DNA from: Chimonanthus salicifolius
Taxonomy: Eukaryota; Streptophyta; Magnoliopsida; Laurales; Calycanthaceae
DNA length: 64,000 nucleotides
Reading direction: 5' to 3'
NCBI GenBank assembly: GCA_013350335.1
Contig: CM023540.1
Location: 60,240,962 to 60,304,961, forward strand
Shown: positions 34,301-44,679 of the stretch, one piece after another
Layout of the letters: each line of letters starts with the position of its first letter
Position numbering within the stretch: the stretch's first letter is position 1
Position numbers and translations under genes: made by a program
Notes under the pieces: generated by a model
What the model was told of the DNA's origin: nothing
Databases searched by the model: none
What the model saw: the letters and a program-made list of their open reading frames with translations, nothing else

Positions 34301-34893
34301 TGCAGTCTGCTTTGTTTGTCAGTACGCACCACATGTTGTTTTTCCTCGAGTGACCAAAATGTCACCCTGCGGCGATAACAATCAATGTTGGCCTGAAATG
34401 TAGCCAACTAATCCATGCCGAAGTTAATATCATACTCTGTCATATCGAGTACCAAATAGTTGAACTCAAATCTGAGTCCAGTGAGTTCAGTATTCACTGT
34501 TGTGCATATAAGCCCCAATGATGTGTCTCCGACGGGGGATACAATGGTGAGTGATGTGGACAGTTTTTGTATTAAAGTTCCAGTTGCAGATATAAATACA
34601 GCAGATATGAAAGAGTGGGATGCTCCAGAATCAAATAAAGAAAAGGCGTAGGAACTACTGACTACCGCCATGCCTTGAATCACAGAATGATCCTCTACTG
34701 CTGGAGGAGCTAAGGTAAATAACCGTCCAGATCTTGTAGGCGCCCATCCCGCCTGGTTAAATGTCCTGCCTCCACGTGAGTTAGCTGGTCTAACTGGTGG
34801 GCGAGATGAACCTCTGGAATAAGATGGTTTGTTGAGTTCTGAGCATTCCCTCTTAAAATGGCCCGACTGATCACAATGGAAGCAGTTGTTCAC
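31370..34893 (-). pseudogene. Element C pol (knuckle/protease, RT, RNase H, integrase, chromodomain), broken
   Basis: Pieces in order: CCHC knuckle CFHCDQSGHFKREC and protease LFDSGASHSFIS (34893-34408); RT with [20 protein letters not shown] and [10 protein letters not shown] (34248-33475); RT end (33535-33314); RNase H with [19 protein letters not shown] and the integrase zinc-binding part with HCLMCQQVK (33301-32402); integrase core with DFVTRLPRS and SDRDGRFTDRVWQ (32392-32114); core end with [20 protein letters not shown] (32080-31859); C-terminal part with RKGHMRFGKKGKLSPRYVGP (31852-31511). The chromodomain region near 31400-31510 is recognisable but has a frameshift and at least two stops. 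It differs from A by retaining the 3' half. Confidence 0.88.
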
Positions 34894-34913
34894 CCCTCTG
34901 GGAGCTTGAGTGA

Positions 34914-35879
34914 CTAATGCAGATGGGAGGGATGATTGGGACGAAAGCCCCCTGTTGACCCAGTGGATGGTGAGGGTCTGCTAAAGTTCGGTCGGAACCT
35001 CTTGTTGGGCTGAAATGTACCCCACCCACTCTGAGCTCGGCAATTGTCAAAACGCACTAACTCAGCCATCTCTTGTTCCGCTATAGTGGCCCTGCTGACC
35101 ACCTCTGCCAATGTGGCTGCCTTGAATATGGTTACCTTGGCTCTAATGCTTGGCTGAAGGCCCCGCTCAAACTTGCGTGCCCTTCGATACTCTATATCCA
35201 CCATATAAAGTGCAAAGCAAAACAAATTGAGAAACTCCTAGTGGTACTTTGCCACCGTCATGGTACCTTGTACCAAAGATAGAAAAGCTTGGGTCTGGCG
35301 CTCCTTCTCCTCCTCAGGGAAATAATGGTCCAGGAAGGTTGTCGAGAACTGATCCCAAGTCATTGCAGTCCTCTCTCATTCCGGAAGAAGTGCTCGCTGC
35401 TTCTCTATCACCTCCCACCATTTACCGGCATCATTGATCAGTTGTGACATGGCCAGTAAAATTTTGTCAGCATGACTCGAAATCTTGAGTAGGGTCAGAA
35501 TTTGAGTGATCTTCTTCAACCAATTTTCCGCTCAGATAGCCCCTTCTTTCCCTTTGAAATAAGGAGGGCGTTGTTGCTGGAAGTCCCCGACCATGCTCCT
35601 GTCATTGGTCTCGTTGGTGGTTCCATTCCCGTTCAAGTGATGTTGGAGCATCGAAGTGACCACTGCTTTAACCAAGCTTTGTAGTTCAGGAGGCACCGCC
35701 GGTATATTCACACTGCTTTGTTCTTCCTCCTCTTGGTGGGATGGTTGTTCTTCTTCATGTCGAGATTGTCGTTCGTCCTCTTCATGTTGAGATTTTTCTA
35801 CTTCTCTTTCATGTTGAGAGGTTTCGACCTCTTTTTCTTTCCCTTTTTGGTTTTGTCGGGTATTTCTCTTTGGAGGCAT
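34914..35879 (-). pseudogene. Element C gag, broken
   Basis: The start MPPKRNTRQNQKGKEKEVET matches element A. The first piece ends at a TGA near 35532 in the AENW region. Later Gag sequence continues through a damaged stretch to a TAG at 35238-35240, after which the same frame resumes at 35225 as LYMVDIEYRRARKFERG. The TAG lies at the same codon as in element A, while the TGA is private to C. Confidence 0.87.
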
Positions 35880-36135
35880 CTTTCCCTAAGCCATTGAAAA
35901 ACATTATGACTTAGTTTTCATCGTAAAGTTTCTATTCTCTACTTTTGGGGAAATTTCCAAATAAGCACTCTTGGTTTTTCTTTGTTTATGGGGAAATATA
36001 TCCTATTTTGCTATGTTGGATAAAACAAATTATTTTGACTGTACATCTTTTCCTATCAACCTTTGAGTCTAACGAAGTAAATTAATGCACGAGGGCCGGA
36101 TTAATTTACTCTGAAAGATTCAATCTTTATGGTTC

Positions 36136-36148
36136 GCTCTGATACCAA
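36136..36148 (-). promoter_or_regulatory. Primer-binding site of element C (tRNA-iMet)
   Basis: The minus strand reads TTGGTATCAGAGC one base inside the 5' LTR boundary at 36150. It matches the site of element A and is complementary to the 3' end of initiator tRNA-Met. Confidence 0.93.
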
Positions 36149-36149
36149 C

Positions 36150-38846
36150 TGTAATGCCCCTCCCTTTTTCACTCCCTTAGCTTTTCGAAAATCAAAGTCT
36201 ATTTTTTTTTTTTTATAAACAAAGAGTGATAGAGAGTGGGACATCACGACGCGAGCTAAGTCTGAACTTCTAAAGTCTGACCCTTAACTGGCCAACCCTA
36301 TGTGTGCATGGACTAAGTCCATGAAAAACAATTCAGACATAACAATATAAACATGCAGAATTAATATCATAACTGCGAAATTATAATAGAACCTAATTCT
36401 ATTCCATTTCAGATAACAAAGTACGTCGAAGTCTTTAATTATTATTTAACACAACGTAATTATCCAAATAAACATCCAAACATAGCCAATCTTCTAAATT
36501 ATTACATGCCCGAAGTCTAGTTACTCAAATATAAGTCCATAAGTAATTTAATCAAAATATAAACTGAAAGCATCCATGCTCCTACGCTTGGACCTTTTTA
36601 CGTTCCTCGTTTCCCTCGTTTCCTGTATCATCCACTATGGTAGAAGTAGGGCCTTAGAACAACGCGCCCACTAGGTATTCCAATTAGGGCTAACTCATGG
36701 TCAGTACGAAACATGCATATAACATAATAATAAATCCATATAAAAACCATGCCATGACATCTGTAGTATACAATGAGTCCCACCCATCATAAACACATGA
36801 TGGAATTCTCATCATCAAGGTACCCCCACATAGGTCCTTGGGACGCCTCGACGGAGTGTGGCCCCTCCGGTTTTGTCTTGATGGGATTCTCACCATCAAG
36901 GTACCCCACATTCGTTTTTCGGATGCCCCGTCGGAGTGTGGCCCCTCCGGTTACATATCCTTCACCCCATGCCATGCATGAGATGCTAATGAATCACATG
37001 TTATTTTATCATATAAACATAGCATTAAAACTCAACAATTTGAAACAATATCTTTTACAACATAATTCATCAAAATAAGATAAAAAAAATTGTACATAAG
37101 CACATGATTTCAAAGAGGTGGAATCCTACCAAAGACCACTACGTGTCCTTTCGTTTTCGTCCGGTAACCGCTCACGATCGTACACAACTTGTGAGGTCCC
37201 GTTACCTTATAATATATCAATCAATTAAAAATCATGTCCCATTTGATTTACAAAAATGTCTAAGTCCATAAAACATTCCTCATGGGGTTCGGCCATACAC
37301 CATGGCCGAACCCATGATCCATCACTTTCACCCTTTATTACATCTATGCCATTGCTTAATCTATAGTTGTCCATTTTATTCATTTAAAACATATAAACCC
37401 TAAATCCATCACACCTTCCCCATGGGGTTCGGCCACACACCATGGCCGAACCCATGGTCTATTAATTTTACTTATTTACAATATTGCTATCCATGGCTAC
37501 CATTCCATTATTCTAACCCTTCATTCATTAAAATAAACACTAGTGGGGTTCGGCCATATACCATGGCCGAACCTCACTCATAGAGACAATCCAACTGTTC
37601 CCATCACTTTCTAAACTAATGACATCTTCCATGGGGTTCGGCCATACACCATGGCCGAACCCTATGGTTCAAAATCTTTTTTTAAAAAAATCATTCATCC
37701 TTGATCTTCCATGATCTAAATACATGTAACCAAATCTATATTTCTCAATGTAAAACCTTTTAAAAATATGAATAATTTTCTATGGAGTTCATCCTTCAAA
37801 AACCCATAATCATTACCAACGCACCTCCATGGGGTTCGGCCAAGAAACATGGCCGAACCCGATGGTTCTTTAATTTCTTACATTCATCCAAACCTTGTAA
37901 AACCTTTTAAAACCATAAGCATAACTCTAAGATTTTCATCCTCCAAACTTCCATTGAAATCACCAAAGTCCTTCCATGGGGTTCGGCGATACAACATGGC
38001 CGAACCCTATCGTTCATCCTTTTTCATTAAACCTCAACATTCACCCCTTAATTTTCTTCCATGGGGTTGACCCTATGGTTCCTTATTTTAAACAAAATTA
38101 TCAAACTACTTACCAGTTCCGCGACTCCTCCGGTTTTCCTTTGCTTGTTCTTGCTCTTCCAATCTTTTTCTTCCTTAGCCTATTTCTTCTTGATCTTTCA
38201 CACAGCCGAGACTGATCTTATTGCCAGAGCACCAGAATCAACCCTTGTTGATTTGGATGTGCCATGCGCCCCTTTTGTCTCTCCATTTATCAACTTCCAA
38301 TCTGTCCTAATTAGAAGGTGCCATGCGCCTCTATTGTCCTTCTTTTATTAGTCTCCAATCAGTCCTACCTTGGAAGGTACCACCCTTCATTTTAGCACTT
38401 GCCTAAATACCGCTCTTAATCAAGGGAAGGACCCCTTTTTAGAGACACTCTTGCACATAAACATGGGTATGCCTATCTTCATACACGGCAAAGCAATCTT
38501 TATTTAATTTTAGACAATTCCCTAATGTCGTTTTTAACCAAGGAAAGACCCCTCTTAAAGAGATCCCAGCGCATCATCTGGGATATGCAAATCTTCTATA
38601 CACGGCCAAGCAACCTTTTAATTTAGTAATCCTCTTATGCGCATAATCATTTAATCTAGATAGACATATTACATTACCATTTTAATTCAGCCCCATTTAA
38701 TTCTATTGAAACCATTTCCACAATTTGTTGGGTCTTAATTGGGCAATGACCCAACACTTTACCATCTAAGGTCCATATCTAATAATTCACAAATTAAATG
38801 GGTAATTTTCATATATATTAATAACTTGGAAAACCAAGGTGTTACA
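36150..38846 (-). repeat. Element C 5' LTR
   Basis: This 2,697-bp LTR runs from TGTAATGCCCC to CAAGGTGTTACA. It contains palindromes at 37284, 37424, 37545, 37633, 37831 and 37978. At 38061-38080 only the outer bases remain (GGGGTTGACCCTATGG), where the 3' LTR still has a full palindrome (30484-30513). The intact palindrome at 37424-37453 is the empty-site equivalent of the one that element B split. Frames such as 36773-37078 are not supported as genes. Confidence 0.92.
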
Positions 38847-39783
38847 GAATCGGTCCAAGGGTTGTGAGATGAGTCCTTTCTATCTTGCCCTAGGGTTTGA
38901 AGGTTGAGAGAGGGAGAGGAGGAGAGGGTAAGATGAAACACTCTCAACTATTTCATCTAAGGTAAGATCCGTCAAGGGAGGGTGTCTTGCGTAAACCCTA
39001 AACTCCCAACCACCCTCATCAGGGTGTGGTCTTCCCCATGTGTCCCTTGGCTAACCAAGAGGGCACATGGCTTACACTTGGCATTCTCCCCCTTCCCAAC
39101 GGTTTTTGTGTCTAGGGTTTTCATGAGATGGAAACCCACGACCTCCCTCTTTGACTCACCTAGTCTTTTCAACTTCCATGTGACTCATTTGTGAACTCAC
39201 TTCCCATTCAACTCAATTTTGATTTGAACTCACCTATGTAACTCTTAACTTAAGACTAAAAATTTATTTCTTAATTAATTCCTTAATTCAACTCTTTTCA
39301 CTTAACCCTCTTGAACTCACCTATGGACTCACCCATGGTTGACCAAGTCAACCATGGTGGCCGGCCCTATTTGTGACCTTAGACCGCACGCCACCTCACT
39401 TGATGAGGTGGACTTGGGTCCCACTTGGCTATGCCACTTCCATGTCACCTCCTACACTTGCCACCTCACTTGATGAGGTGGATCCCATGCCTTAGATCTT
39501 AGTTGGGTACATGACCCGATTAAATCAATTCCTTACCCATTTACCCTAAACATCAATTCATCTTGACCCATTGGGTCCCAATTGGGCATTTGACCCAATT
39601 GACCACATTTACCCAATTAATTAGAATCAACCCTCTCCATGATCCATTGGACCATACTTGAGCCATTGCCCCAATTCTTATCCATCTAACATCCATTCCA
39701 TCTATAAATCTTAATTTTTAACAATTAAAATATATAATAACCAAATTAATAATTGCATTGAAAATCCGGGCTATTACATAAAC

Positions 39784-40156
39784 TGAGGTATAAGTTGTCC
39801 AAAGGATACATCGACATGGTCGACGTATCGGTGAAAAAGATAATCAAATGGGTTGACACATTGACAAAGTAGATGTGTCGAGTAGATGGAACAACTTCTT
39901 CAGCAGAAGCTCTGTCTACCACCGCCCAAACGCTTCATTTTTCTATGCATGGGTCTTCACATTGTCTTTTACTTTTTCCAAGCACTCAATTAAGGGTTTA
40001 AGGCAATCAAAAGAGGAAGATAAAAAGAAGTGAAAATGAAGAGAAAGGGAAGAAAAGAAAGAGAAGGAAAGGAGATGAAAACAGAAAGAAGAAACAAAGT
40101 GCCTGAGTACCCCTTTACTCATCCGAGTTCACCCTCTCTCTCACATTCTAACCTTC
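39784..40156 (+). repeat. Second piece of host LTR H
   Basis: The sequence between solo LTR G and element D has no gene. A TCGA-type palindrome (ATACATCGAC/GTCGACGTAT, one mismatch) lies at about 39808-39830, followed by a purine-rich stretch (39990-40100). It continues at 44680 after removal of element D. Confidence 0.65.
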
Positions 40157-40384
40157 TGTAACGCCTACGCCCTTTCCGAGAATATCAGAGTCTAAATTTT
40201 TTTTTTTTAAAGTTATAATAAAACATCGGAAGAGAACGGGCGGCGTCACGACGCGAGTTAAGTTCAGACTACCCAAGTCTGAACCTAACTCGCGTCGTGA
40301 CGCCGCCCGCTCTCTTCCGATGTTTTATTATAACTTAAAAAAAAAAATTTAGACTCTGATATTCTCGGAAAGGGCGGGGCGTTA
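40157..40384. repeat. Near-perfect palindrome at the left end of element D
   Basis: Arms of about 110 bp (40157-40270 and 40276-40384) are reverse complements except for a few differences: three bases inserted near 40165, variable A/T run length and an A/G change near 40261. The loop is ACCCA (40271-40275). The centre corresponds to the short hairpin GTTCAGACT/AGTCTGAAC found in normal LTRs of this family, for example near 44548-44570. Confidence 0.93.
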
Positions 40385-40891
40385 ATAAAGTTGATACGTC
40401 AACACTTACTGACTGCACAGAGTCGGCAGAAAAGTTATGCTGATAAAAGGAGACGATTTCTGGAATTTGAAGTGGGAGACTTGGTATTTCTAAAGGTCTC
40501 GCCACGGAAGGGACATATGAGGTTCGGAAAGAAAGGAAAACTGTCACCAAGATTTGTGGGACCGTTTTCCATCATGAGAAGAGTGGGGGAGGTGGCTTAT
40601 CAGATAGCACTCCCATCACAATTAGCAGCTCTACACGATGTATTCCACGTGTCGATGCTAAGGAAATACAATCTCGATCCATCTCATGTTTTAAATGTTC
40701 AAGATATTGAAGTACAAAGCGACGTGACGTACGTCGAGAAGCCGGTCAGGATAGTGGAGACTGAACAAAGGGTGTTGCGAAACAGAGCGATTCAGTTCGT
40801 AAAAGTGGTATGGGACCGTCATGGTGATGAAGAGGCCACGTGGGAACTTGAGTCGGAGATGAGAACAGCTCACCCCGAATTATTTGTGTAA
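40385..40891 (+). pseudogene. Element D integrase C-terminus and chromodomain remnant
   Basis: An open frame starts without a Met directly after the LTR end and runs to a TAA at 40889. It contains the integrase C-terminal part (RRRFLEFEVGDLVFLKVSPR, RFGKKGKLSPRFVGPF, LHDVFHVSMLRKY) and a chromodomain (LRNRAIQFVKVVWDRHGDEE, ATWELESEM). Such chromodomains direct integration to chosen chromatin. The reading frame is uninterrupted, better preserved than in element C, but it lacks the catalytic core and any start. It marks D as Tekay/Del-like. Confidence 0.9.
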
Positions 40892-40918
40892 TTTAATTTG
40901 AGAACCCTACTTCACTCG

Positions 40919-40954
40919 ATTTTCGGGACGAAAATTTTAAAAAAAGAGTTATAT
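40919..40954 (+). promoter_or_regulatory. Element D polypurine tract with upstream hairpin
   Basis: Arms ATTTTCG and CGAAAAT enclose GGA (40919-40935), followed by the A/G-rich AAAAAAAGAG and then the 3' LTR start TGTAACACACC at 40955. It is the same design as in element C and in both modules of element B. Confidence 0.82.
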
Positions 40955-42721
40955 TGTAACACACCAGTTGCTCAATGAAGTGAAAAATTACGAAAATGCC
41001 CCTGAGTTATTAAATTAATTATTTTGTGATGTTAAGTAAGGACATAGTGGGGCCCATTGCTTAAATTAAAATCATTTGAGCACATTATGAATGTTAAGTT
41101 TGATTGGATGGGTAATTTTCATCATTTGGGTCAAAAATGGCTAAATGGGTCAAAGGGCCCAAATGGGACCCATCGGGTCTTACTGAATTATTTGACCATT
41201 TTGTGAATTTAAATTAAATGGGGTTAAGCTTATTTGATTGGAAATCAAGTGGAGAAGAAATGGGTAGGCTTGATCCATATGTGAAAACCATTTACAAATG
41301 ACCAAAATACCATAATTGGGTCATGGAGTCAAAAACGGGTCAAGGAGCTAAAAGTGGACCCAACGGGTCGAGTTGACTATAGTTGACCGTGTGGACCCTC
41401 AAGGGAGCTAAAATATGAGTTAAATCAGTTGAGTGGGACTGAGATGAGTTGGAATTAAATCAAGTAGTGAGTCAACTCAAGTGCATTAAATGAAATGCAT
41501 TAAGTATGGTGAGTTGGACATGTGAGTTGGGTGAGTCAAAATGGAAGTCAAATGGGCTGTAAATTCAGTGAGTTAAGTGGAATATGAGGAGGTGTGGTAA
41601 TCTCAAACAAACCCAAAACAAGTCCCACACGTTGGGGACTTGTTATGGTGAGTTTCATGCAAAATATTAAATGGGAATATGGGGGGTTTCTATTCCATTT
41701 GGAAACCCCAAGCCTTCAATGTTGGAATGCCAATGGGTGCATTTGTTGGCAGCAAGTGTCCCATTGGTTTAGGCAAGAATTGATGAGGAAGTGGAGGGGT
41801 TTTGAGGGCTGAATTATTAAAGGAAACAAACACCATCTTGGCCATTTTTCACCATTGAAAAGCCAAGATTCTCCATCTCTCTCTCCCTCTCTCCAATTCA
41901 TTTGCTTAAGTGGAACAGCAGAGGTTTTTGGCATCAATTATTCTAGCTTAAACCAGCAAGGAATTAAGAAAGAAGGAAGGAAATAAGAAGGAAAGGAAGC
42001 AAGGATCAAAAGGTAAGACAAGAGCTTGGAATTTGGTAAGTGTTTCATGGACTTTTGGATTAATAAAGTGGGGTATGTATTGGGCCATGGTCATGGCCGA
42101 ATACACCAGTGTTTAACCTTGATTATGGAGGATTTAAAATGGTAAAAAAATAACCATTGGGTTCGGCCACCATGGAGGGCCGAACCCCATGCAAGAGATT
42201 GCTTGGTTTTCATGTTTTGAAACATGAAAACCATGGATTTTGTGGACTGTTTTTACATATTTTATTAGATTCAAAATACATGTTTTAATGAGGGTTAAAA
42301 CATGGGTTTGGATATCAGAAAAGGCTGAAGTTTATGTGGTCTAAATCAGTGGATTAAAAGATGGAAATGGACCATTGGGTTTGGCCACTTTGCATGGCCG
42401 AACTCCATGGAAACAAGTGATTGTTTTTGATAGTTTTTGGAAATTAAAACCATATAGTTTGGGACTGATATTAGATGTTATTATTTGGATTTAAAATGCA
42501 TGTTTTGAGGAGGTTAAAACATGGATTTGGATGTTGGTTTCAGACCCAAGATAAAGGGTTAAAAGTTCAAAACCAAAGGTCATGGTGTTCGGCCAATGAG
42601 CATGGCCGAACCCTATGAAATTGAGCTAATTTTGGATGTTAGTTTGAAAGATAAAAACCTGTTAATAATATACTGTTATTACATGATTATCTGAGGTTTA
42701 AAAACAGTAAGAATAACCATT

Positions 42722-43086
42722 GGGTTCGGCCACCATGGAGGGCCGAACCCCATGTAAAAGAGTGTTGGTTTTCATGTTGGGAAACATGGAAACCATAGAC
42801 TGTTATGGACTGTTTTGGATGGTTTCTTTGAAAGTTAAAACCTGATATTAATATACTGTTTATACATGATTATTGGAGGTTTAAAACAGTAAGAATAACC
42901 ATTGGGTTCGGCCACCATGGAGGGCCGAACCCCATGTAAAAGAGGGTTGGTTTTCACGTTGGAAAACATGGAAACCATAGACCTTTGTTGACTGTTTTTG
43001 GGAGATTTTTATGTGATAAGGTTACTGATTTTGGGTTGGCCATAGGATGGCTAAACTATGAGTTTAACATGGCGAAGGGGTAGAGC
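42722..43086 (+). repeat. 182-bp tandem duplication in the element D LTR
   Basis: The palindrome with loop ACCATGGAG and the following sequence (GTTGGTTTTCATGTTGG..., AACATGGAAACCATAGAC) recur with a 182-bp offset (42722 and 42904). A third, more diverged version starts at 42159. The palindromes in this LTR were thus multiplied at least partly by segmental duplication. Confidence 0.8.
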
Positions 43087-43842
43087 CAATTAGTATGTAA
43101 ATAAAGGACATTGTTGAGCAAAAGAACCATAAGGGTTCGGCCATGAGTATGGCCGAACCCCATGGACTGTTTTCATGGGTCATTTCATGGATGCATGTGT
43201 GATTTTAAATAGAATTATGGTTGCTGTTTTTATGGCTAAGATGTATGATAAATGATGAGAGATCATTAGGAGAATTGGACTTTATGCTAATTCATAATGA
43301 ATGGGTTAAATAGCCTAAGCTTATGAGTAGTAGTTGGTAATGGTTCTATGTTGATTTAAAAGGTTTAAAATACCCTAATGGAGAACCATGTAGTAATGGA
43401 TAAGGGAACCATTGGGTTCGGCCAAAGGTATGGCCGAACCCCATGGAGTAAGTTTGGTGGATTAAAGATTAGACAGACCAATGGCAAATCTGTGAATACA
43501 AGCCAAATGAAGAGATTGATCAAAAGGACTTATAAGATGTTTTAGGTCTCATATGTGAATGGACAGGTAAATAAGATTATGATTTCATTATTGTTGCATA
43601 ATAAGGTACCGAAAGTTGAACGACGAACGAGTCGTGACCGGTTAAAGCCTAAGAAAGAACGGACGCTGAAGTGATTCTTCTGTAGGTTTCCTACCTACTT
43701 GTAACCACGGTTTTTACCCAGTTTTTCTTATGATACTCTTGTTTTAGTATATGTGTTTCAAATGATATATTATGCATTAACAAATGGCATACAGGCATGG
43801 GCATCTCATGCATGGTCATGGGATAATGAATGAAGTTCTACA

Positions 43843-44120
43843 GTGATGGCTACGAATGTACATGATGGGGGTTGCTCATTGCATGTACATATTTTATAGA
43901 AGAGATGAAAGTGTGTTGTAATTTACCTTGTCGGTGCAAGACACGTCAAGTGATGGCTACGAATGTACATGATGGGGGTTGCTCATTGCATGTACATATT
44001 TTATAGAAGAGATGAAAGTGTGTTGTAATTTACCTTGTCGGTGCAAGGCACGTCAAGTGATGGCTATGAAAGTACATGATGGGGGATGCTCATTGCATGT
44101 GCATATTTCATGGCATTGTT
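43843..44120 (+). repeat. 107-bp tandem repeat in the element D LTR
   Basis: Units begin GTGATGGCTA at 43843, 43950 and 44057, so the period is 107 bp. The first two units are almost identical and the third is partial and diverged. It contains TTTACCTTGTCGGTGCAAG. A related non-repeated segment occurs in solo LTR K near 57590-57640. Confidence 0.88.
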
Positions 44121-44679
44121 TTACCTGTTTTTAATGATCATGTAATATGATATATATGCATGTTTTATATGCTAACATGTGGTAGCCCTGATTCGGGAAC
44201 CTACTGGGCGCGTTGATCTAACGCCCTAATTCTATCCTCAGAGGAGATTGCAGGTACAAGCAAAGGGAAAGGAAAGGTCGTTGACTGGGAGGGGAGCCAA
44301 GCCTAAGTGCTTGAATGAAGGACTGAACTACTTTATATTACTGTCTTTTGAATATTTTTGTGGGACATGTAATAATTCACTACTTGCTATGGTTTGATTA
44401 GGTTGATAACATTTGGATAGTTGATCTATGTTAAATAATGTTTAAGACTGTTACTTGTTATCTGGTCTTTCTATTCCGCAAGTTGATGTTAGTTCCATGT
44501 GTGTTCATTATCATGGTCTAGTCCATGTACACATGGGTGGCCAGTTAAGGTTCAGACTTGGGTAGTCTGAACTTAACTCGCGTCGTGACGCCGCCCGCTC
44601 TCTTCCAATGTTTTATTATAACTTTAAAAAAAAAATTTAGACTCTGATATTCTCGGAAAGGGCGGGGCGTTACACCTTC

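Larger units (their letters stand above)
13511..38846 (-). mobile_element. Element C: complete but decayed Tekay/Del-like chromovirus
   Basis: The element is bounded by TGTAACGCCC at 13511 and GGTGTTACA at 38846, with GAATC duplicated at 13506-13510 and 38847-38851. On the minus strand the order is 5' LTR (36150-38846), primer site (36136-36148), gag, pol with chromodomain, polypurine tract (about 31293-31311) and 3' LTR (13511-31292, split by element B). The 5' LTR is 2,697 bp. The 3' LTR is about 2.71 kb without B. Its genes contain many stops and frameshifts. Confidence 0.93.
10983..39778 (-). mobile_element. Solo LTR G (about 3.45 kb), carrying nested elements C and B
   Basis: It begins TATAACGCCCCGCCC (a G-to-A variant of the usual TGTAAC) and ends GGGCTATTACA at 39778. 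It is flanked by TAAAC on both sides (10978-10982 and 39779-39783). Its own sequence is 10983-13510 plus 38852-39778, and the middle is element C. It has no primer site, coding region or second LTR, so it is a solo LTR, presumably left by LTR-LTR recombination. It holds eight palindromes (12185-13169), two of them with changes compensated in both arms. Reading frames at 11473-12027 and elsewhere inside it are not supported as genes. Confidence 0.9.
40157..44674 (+). mobile_element. Element D: aberrant chromovirus with palindromic left terminus
   Basis: D is flanked by CCTTC (40152-40156 and 44675-44679). From left to right it has an inverted copy of the U5 end (40157-40270), a direct copy of the U5 end (40276-40384), a remnant of integrase plus chromodomain (40385-40891), a polypurine tract and a full 3' LTR (40955-44674). 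The left terminus is TGTAACGCC, a U5 end in reverse, instead of the U3 end TGTAACACACC. Both ends therefore look like U5 ends, yet the insertion has a regular 5-bp duplication. Everything from the primer site through the integrase core is missing. Confidence 0.88.
40955..44674 (+). repeat. Element D 3' LTR (3.72 kb)
   Basis: It runs from TGTAACACACC to GGGGCGTTACA. Palindromes lie at about 42159, 42378, 42584, 42722, 42904, 43133 and 43414, with a divergent GTATTGGGCCAT/ATGGCCGAATAC version at 42078. Two internal tandem repeats are described separately. The terminal 120 bp match both arms of the palindrome at the left end of D. Solo LTR K belongs to the same subfamily. No genes are present. 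Confidence 0.92.
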
